Assembly (NCBI GenBank): GCA_963970005.1
Contig: CAXAMN010026373.1
Coordinates: 287,536 to 351,535, forward strand
Source of the DNA: Durusdinium trenchii
Lineage: Eukaryota > Sar > Dinophyceae > Suessiales > Symbiodiniaceae
Direction: 5' to 3'
DNA length: 64,000 nucleotides
A program made the translations under genes and the position numbers. How positions within the stretch are numbered: the first letter of the stretch is position 1; each line of letters starts with the position of its first letter. Below, piece by piece: positions 47,135-56,894 of this stretch. The notes beneath the pieces were generated by a model. It ran no database searches and was not told where the DNA came from. It worked only from the letters and a program-made list of their open reading frames with translations.

Positions 47135-47240
47135 ACTTGTTACAGTACTAGTACCGATGCCCGGAGCCCCGTTCGTAGCGTCCTCTTGTTCCTAGTAATG
47201 CCAGGAGCCCCGTTCGTAGCGTCCTTGCCCCTAGTAGTGA
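47135..47240. repeat. CTAGTAG modular repeat, cluster 10
   Basis: Forward words with the CGTTCGTAGCGTCCT and GATGCCCGGAGCCC variants. A further forward word pair lies at 47810-47852. Confidence 0.85.
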
Positions 47241-47511
47241 CCTGTTACATCCTACTCCTGCCACTCGCGAAGTCACTTCAGTCCAGATGCGACCCTGGTA
47301 CAGCAGCTACGTACAGTGAAGATGTCGTAGAAGTCGGCTACCAGGGAAAGCGGAGAAAGCACAATTGTTTTCGATCAAAGAGAGTAGATCGACTGGCAGG
47401 AACTGGACGGGTCTTTTTCTGTGTTCTGCCGCTGGGTTTTTCTGCAGATTGCGGGTACCGTGTGTGTGACATGCTCTTCCACAGAAAGAAGGACCACTTG
47501 GTAGCATGAGA

Positions 47512-47829
47512 CTAGTGAACTTCAGTGAAGGTCCATGGTGGTGGACCATTGTACGGAAGATCCAGCTGAATCTCACTTCGTGAGTTTATCCTGCCATGTT
47601 GATGACTCCCTCCAGTACACTTTTGAAACGATTTGCAACGTAACACCTGCGTAGCAAATTTACCCTTCCCATTGATTTGTAAGATGGACGTTGTATTGAG
47701 TAAGTTGTTTGACACCTCCAAGACCAGACCTTTGTGGCCAGGACAGCGGGGCAACCCGATCTGCCGGCTGCCAGGCAGGTCACGAGCCCCATCAGTTGGA
47801 AGCACAACCCCCATAGCGATGGCCTCCAC
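47512..47829 (-). pseudogene. Protein-like minus-strand frame, unidentified
   Basis: The minus strand is open and protein-like around GLVLEVSNNLLNTTSILQ and NGKGKFATQVLRCKSFQK, ending before a TGA. It is antisense to the LRR gene and lies in an intron. It may be a retrocopy fragment. No family is recognised, and its first codons come from a modular repeat. Confidence 0.28.
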
Positions 47830-48036
47830 CCTAATAGCTTCTTGCTACTAGAAACATCCACTTGGTCCCATCAGGCTCATGCCGATGGTTTTTAGTGTTT
47901 TTGAGACCAACACGTTAAGATTGACCACCAATCTATGACAATGGAAGATAGACAGTAATCCTACTACTGTAATTAGATTGTTTCTTGACAGGTTTGGAGC
48001 TACACTACCATTGTCCCGCTGCGCCACACATCGCAG

Positions 48037-48113
48037 GCTACCGCTCCGCGGTCTTCTCTGCAGCTCCAGACCTGCAGTGTTTGGACGAAGAGGCAGCGTT
48101 TGGAAACGACAGC
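48037..48113 (+). CDS. LRR gene, exon candidate 9 (LRR cap)
   Basis: Following ACATCGCAG the frame reads YRSAVFSAAPDLQCLDEE, then AAFGNDS, and meets GTTTGA. The YR..V...P.L..LD pattern is the LRR-cap signature of SDS22/LRRC-type proteins and supports the order of the set. Confidence 0.6.
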
Positions 48114-48464
48114 GTTTGAGACGGGACGACAAGTGTCCTGCCCAAGTTTCTGAGAAGTGTGGAGTGGCTTCTGCCATCTTACGATCTATCACCAGATACC
48201 GAAAACACTCTTCCAAACTGCAGCAGCTGCGCGCAGTTTTGGACCCCAATAGCTGCGAGTATAGTTGAGGGCGCTACGAATTCGACAGCGTGAGCTCAGC
48301 GGCTGGAGCTCAGCCATTTGGTTTCATTGTGGACATGGGTTGAGGCCAAACCTCTCCGATCAATCCTACAGTCTGACGGAAGCGTGTTCCAGGTTGTGGG
48401 AAGCGAGGAACGAAGCAGTTTACTCCAGCCAGTGGCAGTCGGGCATCTCAGGTGTAGAGTGCAG

Positions 48465-48890
48465 GCCATCGCTAGTAAGTTGGGGGCCATCGCTATGAGA
48501 AACAAAAGAAGCTACGTTCGTAACAAAGGGCATCGCTACGAACGGAGCGATCGGACGCTACGAACGGGGCGCTCCTGGCCTTACACAAGAAGGCTACTAG
48601 GGGCTCCTGGCATCGCTACTAGGAGCAAGGACGCTACTAGGGGCTCCTGGCCTTACTACTAGGAACAAGGGCGCTACTAGGAGCAAAGGGCATCGCTACT
48701 CGGAACAAGAAGGCTACTAGGAACAAGAAGGCTACTAGGAACAAGTGCATCGCTTCTAGTAACAAGTGCCTTACTAGTAGTAACAAGAAGCTATTTAAGT
48801 TAATTCTAATAGCTTTTTGTTACTACTAGTAAGGCACCTGTTACTACTAGCGTGGCACTTGTTACTAGTAGCTAGAAGAAGGCTACTAGG
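48465..48890. repeat. Largest CTAGTAG modular repeat array
   Basis: About 20 consecutive words, almost all known variants, first reverse-sense and then switching at 48795-48806 to forward-sense. Around the switch, 48757-48794 and 48807-48846 form an inverted repeat with arms of about 38 bp and a 12-nt AT-rich loop. Confidence 0.9.
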
Positions 48891-49619
48891 ATGTCAACTC
48901 CGATGTGTTCGGCGCTTCGACGATTTCGACGGGGTGTTCGGCCTAGTTTTCCCCGGAATCCCAGCATACAGACCCAGTTTCAACCAGCTTCGGGGGTTAA
49001 GAGATCTTGACAGCTGATTCTGAGCTGTTGTGTTTCTTCCAACTCTATTTGTGAGTGGGTAGCCACCCATAGGTTGTTGCACGAAGCTTTCTTTGCCGCA
49101 GCTTGCTTATGGTTGAACATATGTTGTTATTATATTGCGACTCGCTTGCCCAGGGCGCTGAGAGCAATGCGGTGTGGTGTTCTTTGGTTGATCCCACTCA
49201 ATCTTCCAGCATGGAGCTCCAACTCAGAAAGCCAACTGCGGGCCTTTCCAGGGCCGCCAGAGTTTCAACTACTAGAGTCACTAGAGTTGTTTGGGCACCC
49301 TATCTTGAGACACACCTTTCCCACATTCTCTTCGAGGCTTTTGCTGTCGCCATTTGGCCAGCTGAGGCCAACTCAACCCTGTTAAGAGATCAACGTCTTT
49401 TAGACCCAGTTGCAACTCAAGTCATGAGAACTTCGAATTTGATCGGTTCCGGCCCCTGTCTAAAACGAAGAAACTGGGCGAGAGATGGCGAGAGGTTCCT
49501 TTCTGAGATGCATGTGTCATCATGCATCCAGGATTCAGGTTTGGTAAGACCGCAAAAACCGTCACTTTACTTTCACCACCTTGGTCCTAGGAGCAATCGC
49601 TACAATGTTTGCCACCGAG

Positions 49620-49721
49620 GTTCTGCCTCCGTGGCCAGAGACGAAGCTCCCCACCCTCCAGGCAGAGGCCTCTTCGGTTCTTCGCGAGTTCGAGAGTCGT
49701 CGAAACCAGGGTGAAAAGCAG
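49620..49721 (+). CDS. LRR gene, exon candidate 10
   Basis: The frame starts VLPPWPETKLPTLQ and goes on with Ala/Glu/Ser/Arg-rich, coiled-coil-like residues to AAAGCAG|GTTGGAGG. The donor GT overlaps the first bases of a modular repeat word. Confidence 0.45.
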
Positions 49722-49724
49722 GTT

Positions 49725-49900
49725 GGAGGCCATCGCTACTAGGAGCAAGGACGCTACTAGGGGCTCCTGGCCTTGCTCCTGGCATCGCTACTGGAAGCAA
49801 GCAAACAAATAGTAGGTTGGAGGCCATCACTACCAGGGTTCCTTTTTGCTATTCGGTTGGAGGTCATTGCTTCTAGGTTGGAGGCTATATCGCTATTAGG
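49725..49900. repeat. CTAGTAG modular repeat, cluster 11
   Basis: Reverse-sense GGTTGGAGGCCATCGC, GACGCTACTAGGGGCTCCTGG and related words, with a degenerate GGAGGCTATATCGC copy at the end. Confidence 0.85.
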
Positions 49901-50162
49901 TTTCTTGTTTATTTCTTTCAAATGATCACCGGATCAACTGGGGCATTTGAGACAGGTTCGATGGGGCGGAAAATGATTCCGTGCCAGACCTCTGAGTGGA
50001 TCAGAGTAACTAGAACCGCTACTTGTTCCGGTTCGTTTTTTAAGGCCAGTTTCGCCCCCTTCGTAGCGTCCGATGCCCTTGTTCCGTTCGTAGGTGAGGC
50101 CATCTGAGTTGTCTTTTCTTCACCCCCGTTTTGGTGGTGCGGCCACCAAGCTGACTCCGCAG

Positions 50163-50206
50163 CTCCCCTGTCTCCGTCACCGAAGACTGGAGTCGCAGCC
50201 AGGAAG
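50163..50206 (+). CDS. LRR gene, exon candidate 11
   Basis: Between GACTCCGCAG and CCAGGAAG|GTGAGG, the frame APLSPSPKTGVAARK is a Ser/Pro/basic linker. Its assignment to this gene rests on strand and position. Confidence 0.35.
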
Positions 50207-50724
50207 GTGAGGCGGCAGAGGCTCGGGTGGGGAATGGCGCACTCCGTGCAGAACTCGAAGAACGATCGAAGAACGATCGAAGACGGAGTGCCGGGACAAG
50301 GCTGGCATCGTCTCCATCTTCTCATACCCCTTCTGGTCCATCGAAATTCAAGAATGCCTTCCATCCTGCACTTGGAATTTGGATGAATTTGGAATAGTGT
50401 ATGCTCATGGCGTTGAGACGTCGCCTTGAAAGTTTGGAAAGTGTTCCCCAATGGCTCGAGCCCTATAGAACCGGATCCTGTGAATCAACACACTCTTGCT
50501 ACCTCCATTTCAGGGATTGCATGGTAAGATCTTGCGGTAGCCTTCTCTGAATTGATGCAGACCGGACTTCCGATGATTCGGACGGAGTGTCACGTCCACG
50601 ACCGTATCACTGTCCAGAGGTTCAGCGTTCACAGAATGTGCAGGCAGATGGTTCGCTTTACTACCAGATGAGAGAAAAGAAAAGGGAAAGAAAAGATATA
50701 TATAAAAGAAACCGAAGAACGGTT

Positions 50725-50815
50725 GCCTCCAACCTAGAAGCAATGGCCTCCAACCTGACAGCGATGGCCTCCATCTAGAAGCAATGGGTTCCAACATGTT
50801 CCAACCTACTAGATA
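50725..50815. repeat. GCAATGGCCTCCAACC repeat, four words
   Basis: Forward words with the variants ACCTAGAAGC and CTGACAGC at the junctions. Just upstream is an A/G-rich tract with ATATAT. Confidence 0.8.
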
Positions 50816-51337
50816 TCTCATCAAGCATGCAACAGGGCAGTTACACACAGCTTATGACAAGGTAAACTCTAGTCAGATGCACTTGGAGTTTCGTGGTTGA
50901 CCAGTTTGACCAAACTATCCCAAAGTTGCACAGGTTATCGAGTCGGTGCAAGTCCATCGTGACCTTCCTGTCATGATCGAATCCCTTGATGAAGTCATCC
51001 AGAATTTTGACCTTCGATTTCATAATATCAAGCGAAATGTCGTCCAAATCTAATGTTTGATGTTATTTGTAACAAGGTAAGGTTGAACTTGGGCATACGT
51101 GAAGTGTTAGTCTTCTACGTTCCTAAATAGATGCGCTTTTGGGGACCTTCACTTCGTGACTGGTTTTTCATTCTCTCTCTCCTTATTTTCTACACGTCCT
51201 GCACCCGTTGCAAGGGGCAGGTAGCTAGCTCGCGATACAGATCGCAAGTCATACAGGTTCAAAGGGGAGGGGCCGACGATCGGCCTATAGGAACAAAGAC
51301 GCTACCAATCTGGGTTGCGCCAATCGTGCTTCTCCGA

Positions 51338-51421
51338 GGCGGCACAGCGCGAGCTGCGTGAGCAACTGCTGCGCTTACGACACGAGCACCACGAGCAGCT
51401 CGAGGTGCAAAGCCGGCGAAG
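51338..51421 (+). CDS. LRR gene, exon candidate 12 (coiled coil)
   Basis: Frame AAQRELREQLLRLRHEHHEQ, then LEVQSRRR, has strong heptad character. The exon runs from CCGAG|GCGG to GCGAAG|GTCGTG. It is the last exon before the YR element. Confidence 0.6.
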
Positions 51422-51470
51422 GTCGTGTGCTCGTCCATCACGAAGGGTCAAAAAGGGATCCAAAAAGCTC

Positions 51471-51562
51471 CTAATAGCTTCTTGTTACTACTAGTAACAA
51501 GTGCCACGCTAGTAGTAACAGGTGCCTTACTAGTAGTAACAAAAAGCTATTGGCTATTAGGT
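51471..51562. repeat. Palindromic CTAGTAG element beside the YR retroelement
   Basis: Ends TAATAGCTTCTTGTTACTAC and GTAGTAACAAAAAGCTATT are inverted copies, enclosing one CGTGGCACTTG-type and one AAGGCACCTG-type word. It lies 50 bp after an LRR exon and directly before the YR element. A related cluster lies just past the element's other end (59052). Confidence 0.85.
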
Positions 51563-51710
51563 AGAAGCTCTGCAAGAGCTGATTGACATAACAGGGCAAC
51601 TAATGTTTTTGGAGGGTGGGAGGGATGACAATCTCCCTCAGCTGCAAGGCTCAAGATGAGCCTTGGATGTCACCTCCTGTTTTCGCTTTGGAGGTGACGC
51701 GCGAGCCCCT

Positions 51711-53201
51711 ATGGTCCTGTTGGAGCAGGGAGAAGCCGCTAGCATCGTGACGATCCCGGACCTCCTGAATGTTCTGACAGTGCCTGACCGCATTTGGACT
51801 GCCTTCACTCACGTGGCAGGGGACCCTGGCAACGATGTCAGGCTGGTGGCAGCGATGCCACATTGGACAATTCCGCAGATAGTCGGAGCAGCAACCTTAG
51901 ATGATGGCGAGCGGCTCACACCCATACAGGCGGCTCAAGTGGGGTTGGTTTGGCGCAATGCTAGATGGGTCATACACCTGAGAGGAGGTGGAGATGCAGA
52001 CAAGTTCATTGATAACGATCCATGGGCTATGCCAAGCAGCGGTGGACCTCCTGACGGACATGATGCGACAGGAGTAGGAGCCTTGACGAAGGCGCCCACA
52101 GTGAGCAGTGCATCTGGCAGTAAGGAGAACCTCTTGAAGATGGCTAACCTGGTGGGCCAGACCGATGATTCAGAGATGAGGTTGCCGGATGCCTTGAAGC
52201 TCAACGAATGGTCCCAGCGGTATATTGCCGTGATGGGAGCTCCACCTCAAGAGGAAGAAGAGCCCACAGATGCCCAGTTGGCCGCACTTCACCATAGAGT
52301 GGCTGTTCAAAAGCAGCCGCCATATGTCGACTTCTCGGTGTGGCTGCCCTTCGGTAGGAGAGTCCTCAAGAACCAGAAGTTTCGTGCTTTCATACCGGTA
52401 GGTGATGGTTCGTTCATCATGAAGGAGCTCCCCGGTCCGCAGAACCTGCAACAATGGTTGGTGAGCTGGAGAGTGTTTAAGGCAGCGTGCATTTGTTTGA
52501 ACATTGTGACGCTGGCGGCACTACAGCTCTATGAGAAGGTCATCGAGAAGTTGGTGCTCCAGTGGCCAAAGGCTTGGGGACTCATTGCACAGGCCGATGA
52601 TAAGGCTAGAGCGGAGAAGTTGGAGAAGATCAGGAGATCAGTGGTCCTCGACATAGCTGCCGGAAGGCCTCCCCCAAGGGAATTCTCGGAAGAGGAACCT
52701 TGGACTGCTTGTTTCAGGGCCTTGGCGTTGGACGAGACCTTTTGGAACGAGCAGGTGAGACATCCGGCGGCGGCATGGTTGGCCAGCGGATCGCACGGAT
52801 CCCCCAGACCTCCGGCAGAAGCTATGGCTTTAGCTCATCATCCGGGACCTCCTGCAGAACATGGGGATGGGGAGGAGAGAAGCGAACGCAGGAGACAGGC
52901 CAACAGAGATAAGAGGTCGGCGAAGCGCAAGCGGTGGGCAGCCGAGCGTGAGGAGCTGACCAACTTCAGGGAGCAGAGATCCAAGGGGGACTTCAACAAG
53001 GGCAAGAGCAAAGGCAAGGGTAAGGACCAGGCAGGTCAGGAGATCTGTTACAGTTGGGCAAAGAATGTCGGCGCATGTGCAGGCCTTGCAGCGGGGTCGG
53101 AATGCAAAGGCAAAGTCAAGCGGGTGCACAAGTGCATGTTGTGCCTCTCACCTTCTCACCCGAATGCGGAGTGTCCTAAGAAGACCGCATCCCCTGTGTG
53201 A
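51711..53201 (+). CDS. YR element Gag-like protein with CCHC zinc knuckle
   Basis: The first ATG of the frame is at 51711 (open from 51660 after a TGA). The middle is an unrecognised globular region; then comes a highly charged Lys/Arg/Glu segment near residues 395-450 with a SKGKGKG run, suited to RNA binding. Near the C terminus KCMLCLSPSHPNAEC is an exact CX2CX4HX4C retroviral-type zinc knuckle. An upstream set of cysteines (CYSWAKNVGACAG, SECKGK) may form another zinc site. It is the nucleocapsid-like partner of the RT ORF. It lacks frameshifts. Confidence 0.8.
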   Translation: MVLLEQGEAASIVTIPDLLNVLTVPDRIWTAFTHVAGDPGNDVRLVAAMPHWTIPQIVGAATLDDGERLTPIQAAQVGLVWRNARWVIHLRGGGDADKFIDNDPWAMPSSGGPPDGHDATGVGALTKAPTVSSASGSKENLLKMANLVGQTDDSEMRLPDALKLNEWSQRYIAVMGAPPQEEEEPTDAQLAALHHRVAVQKQPPYVDFSVWLPFGRRVLKNQKFRAFIPVGDGSFIMKELPGPQNLQQWLVSWRVFKAACICLNIVTLAALQLYEKVIEKLVLQWPKAWGLIAQADDKARAEKLEKIRRSVVLDIAAGRPPPREFSEEEPWTACFRALALDETFWNEQVRHPAAAWLASGSHGSPRPPAEAMALAHHPGPPAEHGDGEERSERRRQANRDKRSAKRKRWAAEREELTNFREQRSKGDFNKGKSKGKGKDQAGQEICYSWAKNVGACAGLAAGSECKGKVKRVHKCMLCLSPSHPNAECPKKTASPV

Positions 53202-53454
53202 CCCTGAAGGGGCCGTGGGATAAAGGGTGCGGTTGACCTCTTGTGTCATGCGAGAGGGGATGGGCAGATACGCGTTCGTGTCGAAGCCGGGGTGAGGAGG
53301 GGGGCGGTTCGAGGGGCGTTTTGTGGTCGGATCGACGTCGTGTTTGAGGTGTCGCCTCAATCGTTGCGGAAGACTCGGACTGGACTACAGGACGGAGTTC
53401 GTGTGACGCCGGACAGCCAGGGCTCGAGGAGTTCGCGGGCTTAGGTCGGGCGAC

Positions 53455-54012
53455 ATGGCGGGATCTAGCAGGAGCCTGGACCAGCCGAGTGTGGATGACT
53501 TGCCCGAGCGAATCAGCGACGCCCTCAAGGCAGCCAGGGACTTCCCGGAGTACCAGGAGCTGAGAAAGTTCAGGTTCCTCCATATGTTCAGTGGCAAGGA
53601 GGATGTGCTCAGCAAATGCCTCAGTGAAATGGCAAAGCGAGAGGGCTTGCAGCTGGAGGTCTACAGCCTGGACAAGCAGGGCGAGGGAGATGTTGACCTA
53701 ACCAAGGACCACCCGTTCATGGAGCTTAGAGAGGAGGCGAATGCATCAGCCTTCGATGCAGTGCACGCGGGGTTTCCTTGCAACACGTTCAGTCGTGCGA
53801 GATGGAACATGGTCAACAGAGGTCCTCCCCCCATCAGGTCACTTCAGCACATCTATGGCTTGCCGTCGAACTCACCGGAGGAGCAACAACAAGCTGATGT
53901 GGGAACTTTGCTGGCTTCGAGGTCGGTGGAAATCGTCGGGGCCGTGTTGAAGGACCAGCGGAAACGCAGAGTACCTCAGGCCGGGACTTTTAGAAAACCC
54001 TCCAGGAAGTGA
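53455..54012 (+). CDS. YR element methyltransferase-like domain, N-terminal part
   Basis: ATG at 53455. The frame holds FRFLHMFSGKEDVLSKCL (motif I-like), VYSLDKQGEGDVDL, and HAGFPCNTFSRARW, where FPC plus Ser matches the C5-methyltransferase nucleophile motif IV. It then derails: at the T run 53988-53991 one extra T shifts the frame, and the expected motif VI (TLENPPGSD) appears in the next frame. Size and order suit a compact phage-like C5-methyltransferase. Activity is unknown. Confidence 0.7.
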   Translation: MAGSSRSLDQPSVDDLPERISDALKAARDFPEYQELRKFRFLHMFSGKEDVLSKCLSEMAKREGLQLEVYSLDKQGEGDVDLTKDHPFMELREEANASAFDAVHAGFPCNTFSRARWNMVNRGPPPIRSLQHIYGLPSNSPEEQQQADVGTLLASRSVEIVGAVLKDQRKRRVPQAGTFRKPSRK

Positions 54013-54061
54013 CACCAAAGAAGAAGGACCGGCCTGGGAACTGCCGGAGGTCAAGACATTC

Positions 54062-56728
54062 ATGGAAGTGTTCGAGGGTCAAGTGGCAGACTATAACACC
54101 TGTGCGTACCAAGGAGAAGATCGCGTCAGGTGGTACAAGCCTGGGCGCTGGGCTGGGCGGTTGTGGAATTTGGAGACGATGAGCAAACCCTGCACCTGCG
54201 GCCAATGGATCCGACACGAACCATTGGTGGGATCGAAGCGCACGGCCCAAGCAGCGCAGTATCCAAAGATGCTGTGTGAAGAGTACTGCAAACTAGTCAT
54301 CACTGCCTTCAAGCACACGCTGCAGCTGGAGTACTGGCGCAACAGGCTGGCCACAAAGACTGAAGAGGTGTCCGAGTTGAAACGTAAATGGTTGTTGAGC
54401 AAGGAGCGCGTTTACCAGGGACACCCCGATGGACGACCTGCGGCTGACCCATCGAAGCGGGTGTGGGAATCAACTCAAGTTTCACAGGACACCAGGCCAC
54501 AGCTCGGCATGTCAAAGAAGGCGAGAAGAGAGGAGGAGAACGACCGCTTCATTGGTGGCATGAGGAATCCGGGACGTGCTGTAGAACGACTGTCAAGAGT
54601 GAGGCAGGTGGGTATGGACGTGTCTCGGATTTGGGATCGCTTCGTGTACGAATACCCGAGAGCGCTGGACATCGCCAAGAACTACGGGTCGGGTGGAAAT
54701 AAGCCGGACATGGAGATCGAGATGATGTGGAAAGGTGCTTTGAAGCAGTTCTTCCAAACGAGGGCCTTCACCGACATCATCCTCAAAGACAAGTATGAGT
54801 TCGAGTCACCCCTGGACCCGGAGTTATGGGATGCTTGGCTGAGGGCGGCGGCGGACCCAGAGAAGCACCTGGTAGAATGGATTCGCAAGGGGGTTCCGCT
54901 GGGCATGAGTAAGGAAATTCCATGCTGTGGCATCTTCCCGTTGGCGGACGACCCAGAATTGGACATGGAAGAGATGCCTGAACTGGCGGACCAACTGGGC
55001 GCGGTCAACTATAAGTCCTTCACCGAGGAGCCAGCGCACGCCAGGGCGGAGTTGTCAAGGCTGGTGGAAGAAGGCTTCGCGGTGGTCCTCCCGACGGCAA
55101 AGGCGCAGGAGGTGCACAAGAGGGGCATCGTGTCGAAGTTGGCGCTCCTGATCAAGAGCAAGGAGGATGGCAGCGTCAAGCGGAGGATCATCATAGACTT
55201 GCTGCGGTCAGGCGGAAACGCCAGATGCAAGGTGCCGGAGCGGATCGTGCTGCCAAGGGTGGTGGACGTGATAGATGGCTTCAGGTACCTGTGGAGCACG
55301 AGGGACCGCATGAAGAGCAAGTCGAGAGATGAGGAGTGGGAGCTTGATGAGGACCGGCCGGAGGGGGGCATCTTCGACTTTGAACTGGTGACGGCAGATC
55401 TGAGTGATGCCTACTGCCACTTGCCGGTTCACCCTGACGAGCACGCGAACTGCTTGAGCCCAGGGCTGCATCAATCCGAAACGCTCATGTGGGTCGCAAT
55501 GCTCTTTGGCTTCAAAGGTGCTCCTCTATTGATGGGCAGGTTTGCTGCTTGCCTGGCGAGGATTTGGCAATCACTCATCGCGCCATCGGAGTTGCAGAGT
55601 CAGCTCTACATGGATGATCCAATGTGGATTCTTCGCGGTCCGACTTCCAGAAGGAACAGAAACCTGGCCCTCCTATTGTATACAGCACGAGCCTTGGGCA
55701 TCAACTTGGCGTGGCACAAGGGGTCACGGGGAACCCAGCTATCCTGGATCGGGGTGATGTTTGAGGTCATCCAGGCGGAGGCAGTAGTCAAGCTCACGGT
55801 GCCGAAGAAGATGATGGCCGAGGTGACGCAAGCTTTGGAGGCATGGGAGTCGAAAGGGATGGTGAGCTTCAAGGAGGTGCAGCAGCTGACCGGGAGGCTC
55901 TCATGGATAGCGGGCATCCTCCCGAGAACCCGGTGGGCTGTCTCGATAATGTATGCCGTGCTCGCTGATGCCAAGCGCTCCGAAGATGAAGAAAGGCAAC
56001 GTGCAGCGAAGCGCGTGGACCAGAGACCCAAGGTGGGGCTCATAGCAGTCAAACGACTGGAGCTCCCAAGGAAGTGGTTTGTAACGTTGTTCAAGGAGCC
56101 GGAGGTCTTGGCCTTGAGGACAGAGCCGATGGTGGAGCTGCTGCCCGACTATGCCATCGTGACGGACGCCAGCCCTCAGGGGATTGGCGCACTGCTGGCG
56201 ACGGTAGACCACACCATGGGGCCAACATTCACTATCATCGAAGGGCTGGAGATCCCACTGGAAGAGGCTGACGCAAAGTGGTTGAGAGTGCCGTGGAAAG
56301 AGTCGGCATCGCAAGGGCCACTGGAAGCATGGGCGGTCAAGTTGGCAGTGAGAAGGTGGGCCACCAAATTGGAAGGCAAGAGCATCGTGCTGCGCAGCGA
56401 CAGTGTGGTAGCTCTGGCCATGGCCAAGCGGTTGTCATCGCCATCACCGGTGGTGAACTGGGTCGGAGCCGAATTGGCCATCAGGTTTGAGAAGGCAGGC
56501 ATCAAGAGGGTGGTGACGCAGCACATTCCGGGCAACTGGAACGTGGAGGCGGATTGGCTCTCACGACCTCATGAGCGAGGAGCAAAACCTGAGAGGCTGG
56601 AAAAGGTGCCCATCAAGTCTTTCCCAAGGAACTTGATGCACCGATCATACCTGTCCCCGCCCGGGATGGCACCACAACTGTGGGGAGCCTCGGCCCAGCA
56701 GACCTCGGGAGCCTTCGAGCTGCTCTGA
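54062..56728 (+). CDS. YR element RT-RNase H, with methyltransferase C-terminal end
   Basis: Open from 53951, so it continues the methyltransferase (ENPPGSD, then YNTCAYQGEDRVRW and CTCGQWIRHEPLVG); ATG 54062 is only the first Met. RT from about residue 325: motif A VTADLSDAYCHLPV, motif B FGFKGAPLLMG, motif C LYMDDPMWIL (about 515). RNase H from about 695: AIVTDASPQGIGALL (Asp), LEAWAVKLAVR (Glu), VLRSDSVVAL (Asp), HIPGNWNVEADWLSR (His/Asp region). All catalytic residues are present. The fusion of a methyltransferase to the N terminus of the RT polyprotein is unusual. Confidence 0.88.
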   Translation: MEVFEGQVADYNTCAYQGEDRVRWYKPGRWAGRLWNLETMSKPCTCGQWIRHEPLVGSKRTAQAAQYPKMLCEEYCKLVITAFKHTLQLEYWRNRLATKTEEVSELKRKWLLSKERVYQGHPDGRPAADPSKRVWESTQVSQDTRPQLGMSKKARREEENDRFIGGMRNPGRAVERLSRVRQVGMDVSRIWDRFVYEYPRALDIAKNYGSGGNKPDMEIEMMWKGALKQFFQTRAFTDIILKDKYEFESPLDPELWDAWLRAAADPEKHLVEWIRKGVPLGMSKEIPCCGIFPLADDPELDMEEMPELADQLGAVNYKSFTEEPAHARAELSRLVEEGFAVVLPTAKAQEVHKRGIVSKLALLIKSKEDGSVKRRIIIDLLRSGGNARCKVPERIVLPRVVDVIDGFRYLWSTRDRMKSKSRDEEWELDEDRPEGGIFDFELVTADLSDAYCHLPVHPDEHANCLSPGLHQSETLMWVAMLFGFKGAPLLMGRFAACLARIWQSLIAPSELQSQLYMDDPMWILRGPTSRRNRNLALLLYTARALGINLAWHKGSRGTQLSWIGVMFEVIQAEAVVKLTVPKKMMAEVTQALEAWESKGMVSFKEVQQLTGRLSWIAGILPRTRWAVSIMYAVLADAKRSEDEERQRAAKRVDQRPKVGLIAVKRLELPRKWFVTLFKEPEVLALRTEPMVELLPDYAIVTDASPQGIGALLATVDHTMGPTFTIIEGLEIPLEEADAKWLRVPWKESASQGPLEAWAVKLAVRRWATKLEGKSIVLRSDSVVALAMAKRLSSPSPVVNWVGAELAIRFEKAGIKRVVTQHIPGNWNVEADWLSRPHERGAKPERLEKVPIKSFPRNLMHRSYLSPPGMAPQLWGASAQQTSGAFELL

Positions 56729-56787
56729 AGGGATGAGGATGAAAAATTCGTCCATCATTCTCGGCTTGAGGGAGTCGACCGAGGGAA

Positions 56788-56800
56788 GGGGGGGGGGGGG
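56788..56800. repeat. G13 homopolymer
   Basis: Thirteen consecutive G between the RT and membrane ORFs; a place where sequencing length errors are likely. Confidence 0.95.
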
Positions 56801-56894
56801 AGTCGGTATGAGTTCGTCGGTCAAGGACTGTGATGTCCTTCGTTCAATCGACGGTGACAGACAGGATGCTCGATAAGCGCCGGGCGAGCCCATC

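Noticed and set aside
48465..48890. CRISPR-like regular repeats
   Set aside because: Words have no constant spacers or uniform repeat, they change orientation, and the host is eukaryotic.
53241..53444. Open frame between Gag-like and methyltransferase ORFs
   Set aside because: Arg/Gly/Val-rich with no motif; both strands are open because of GC content.
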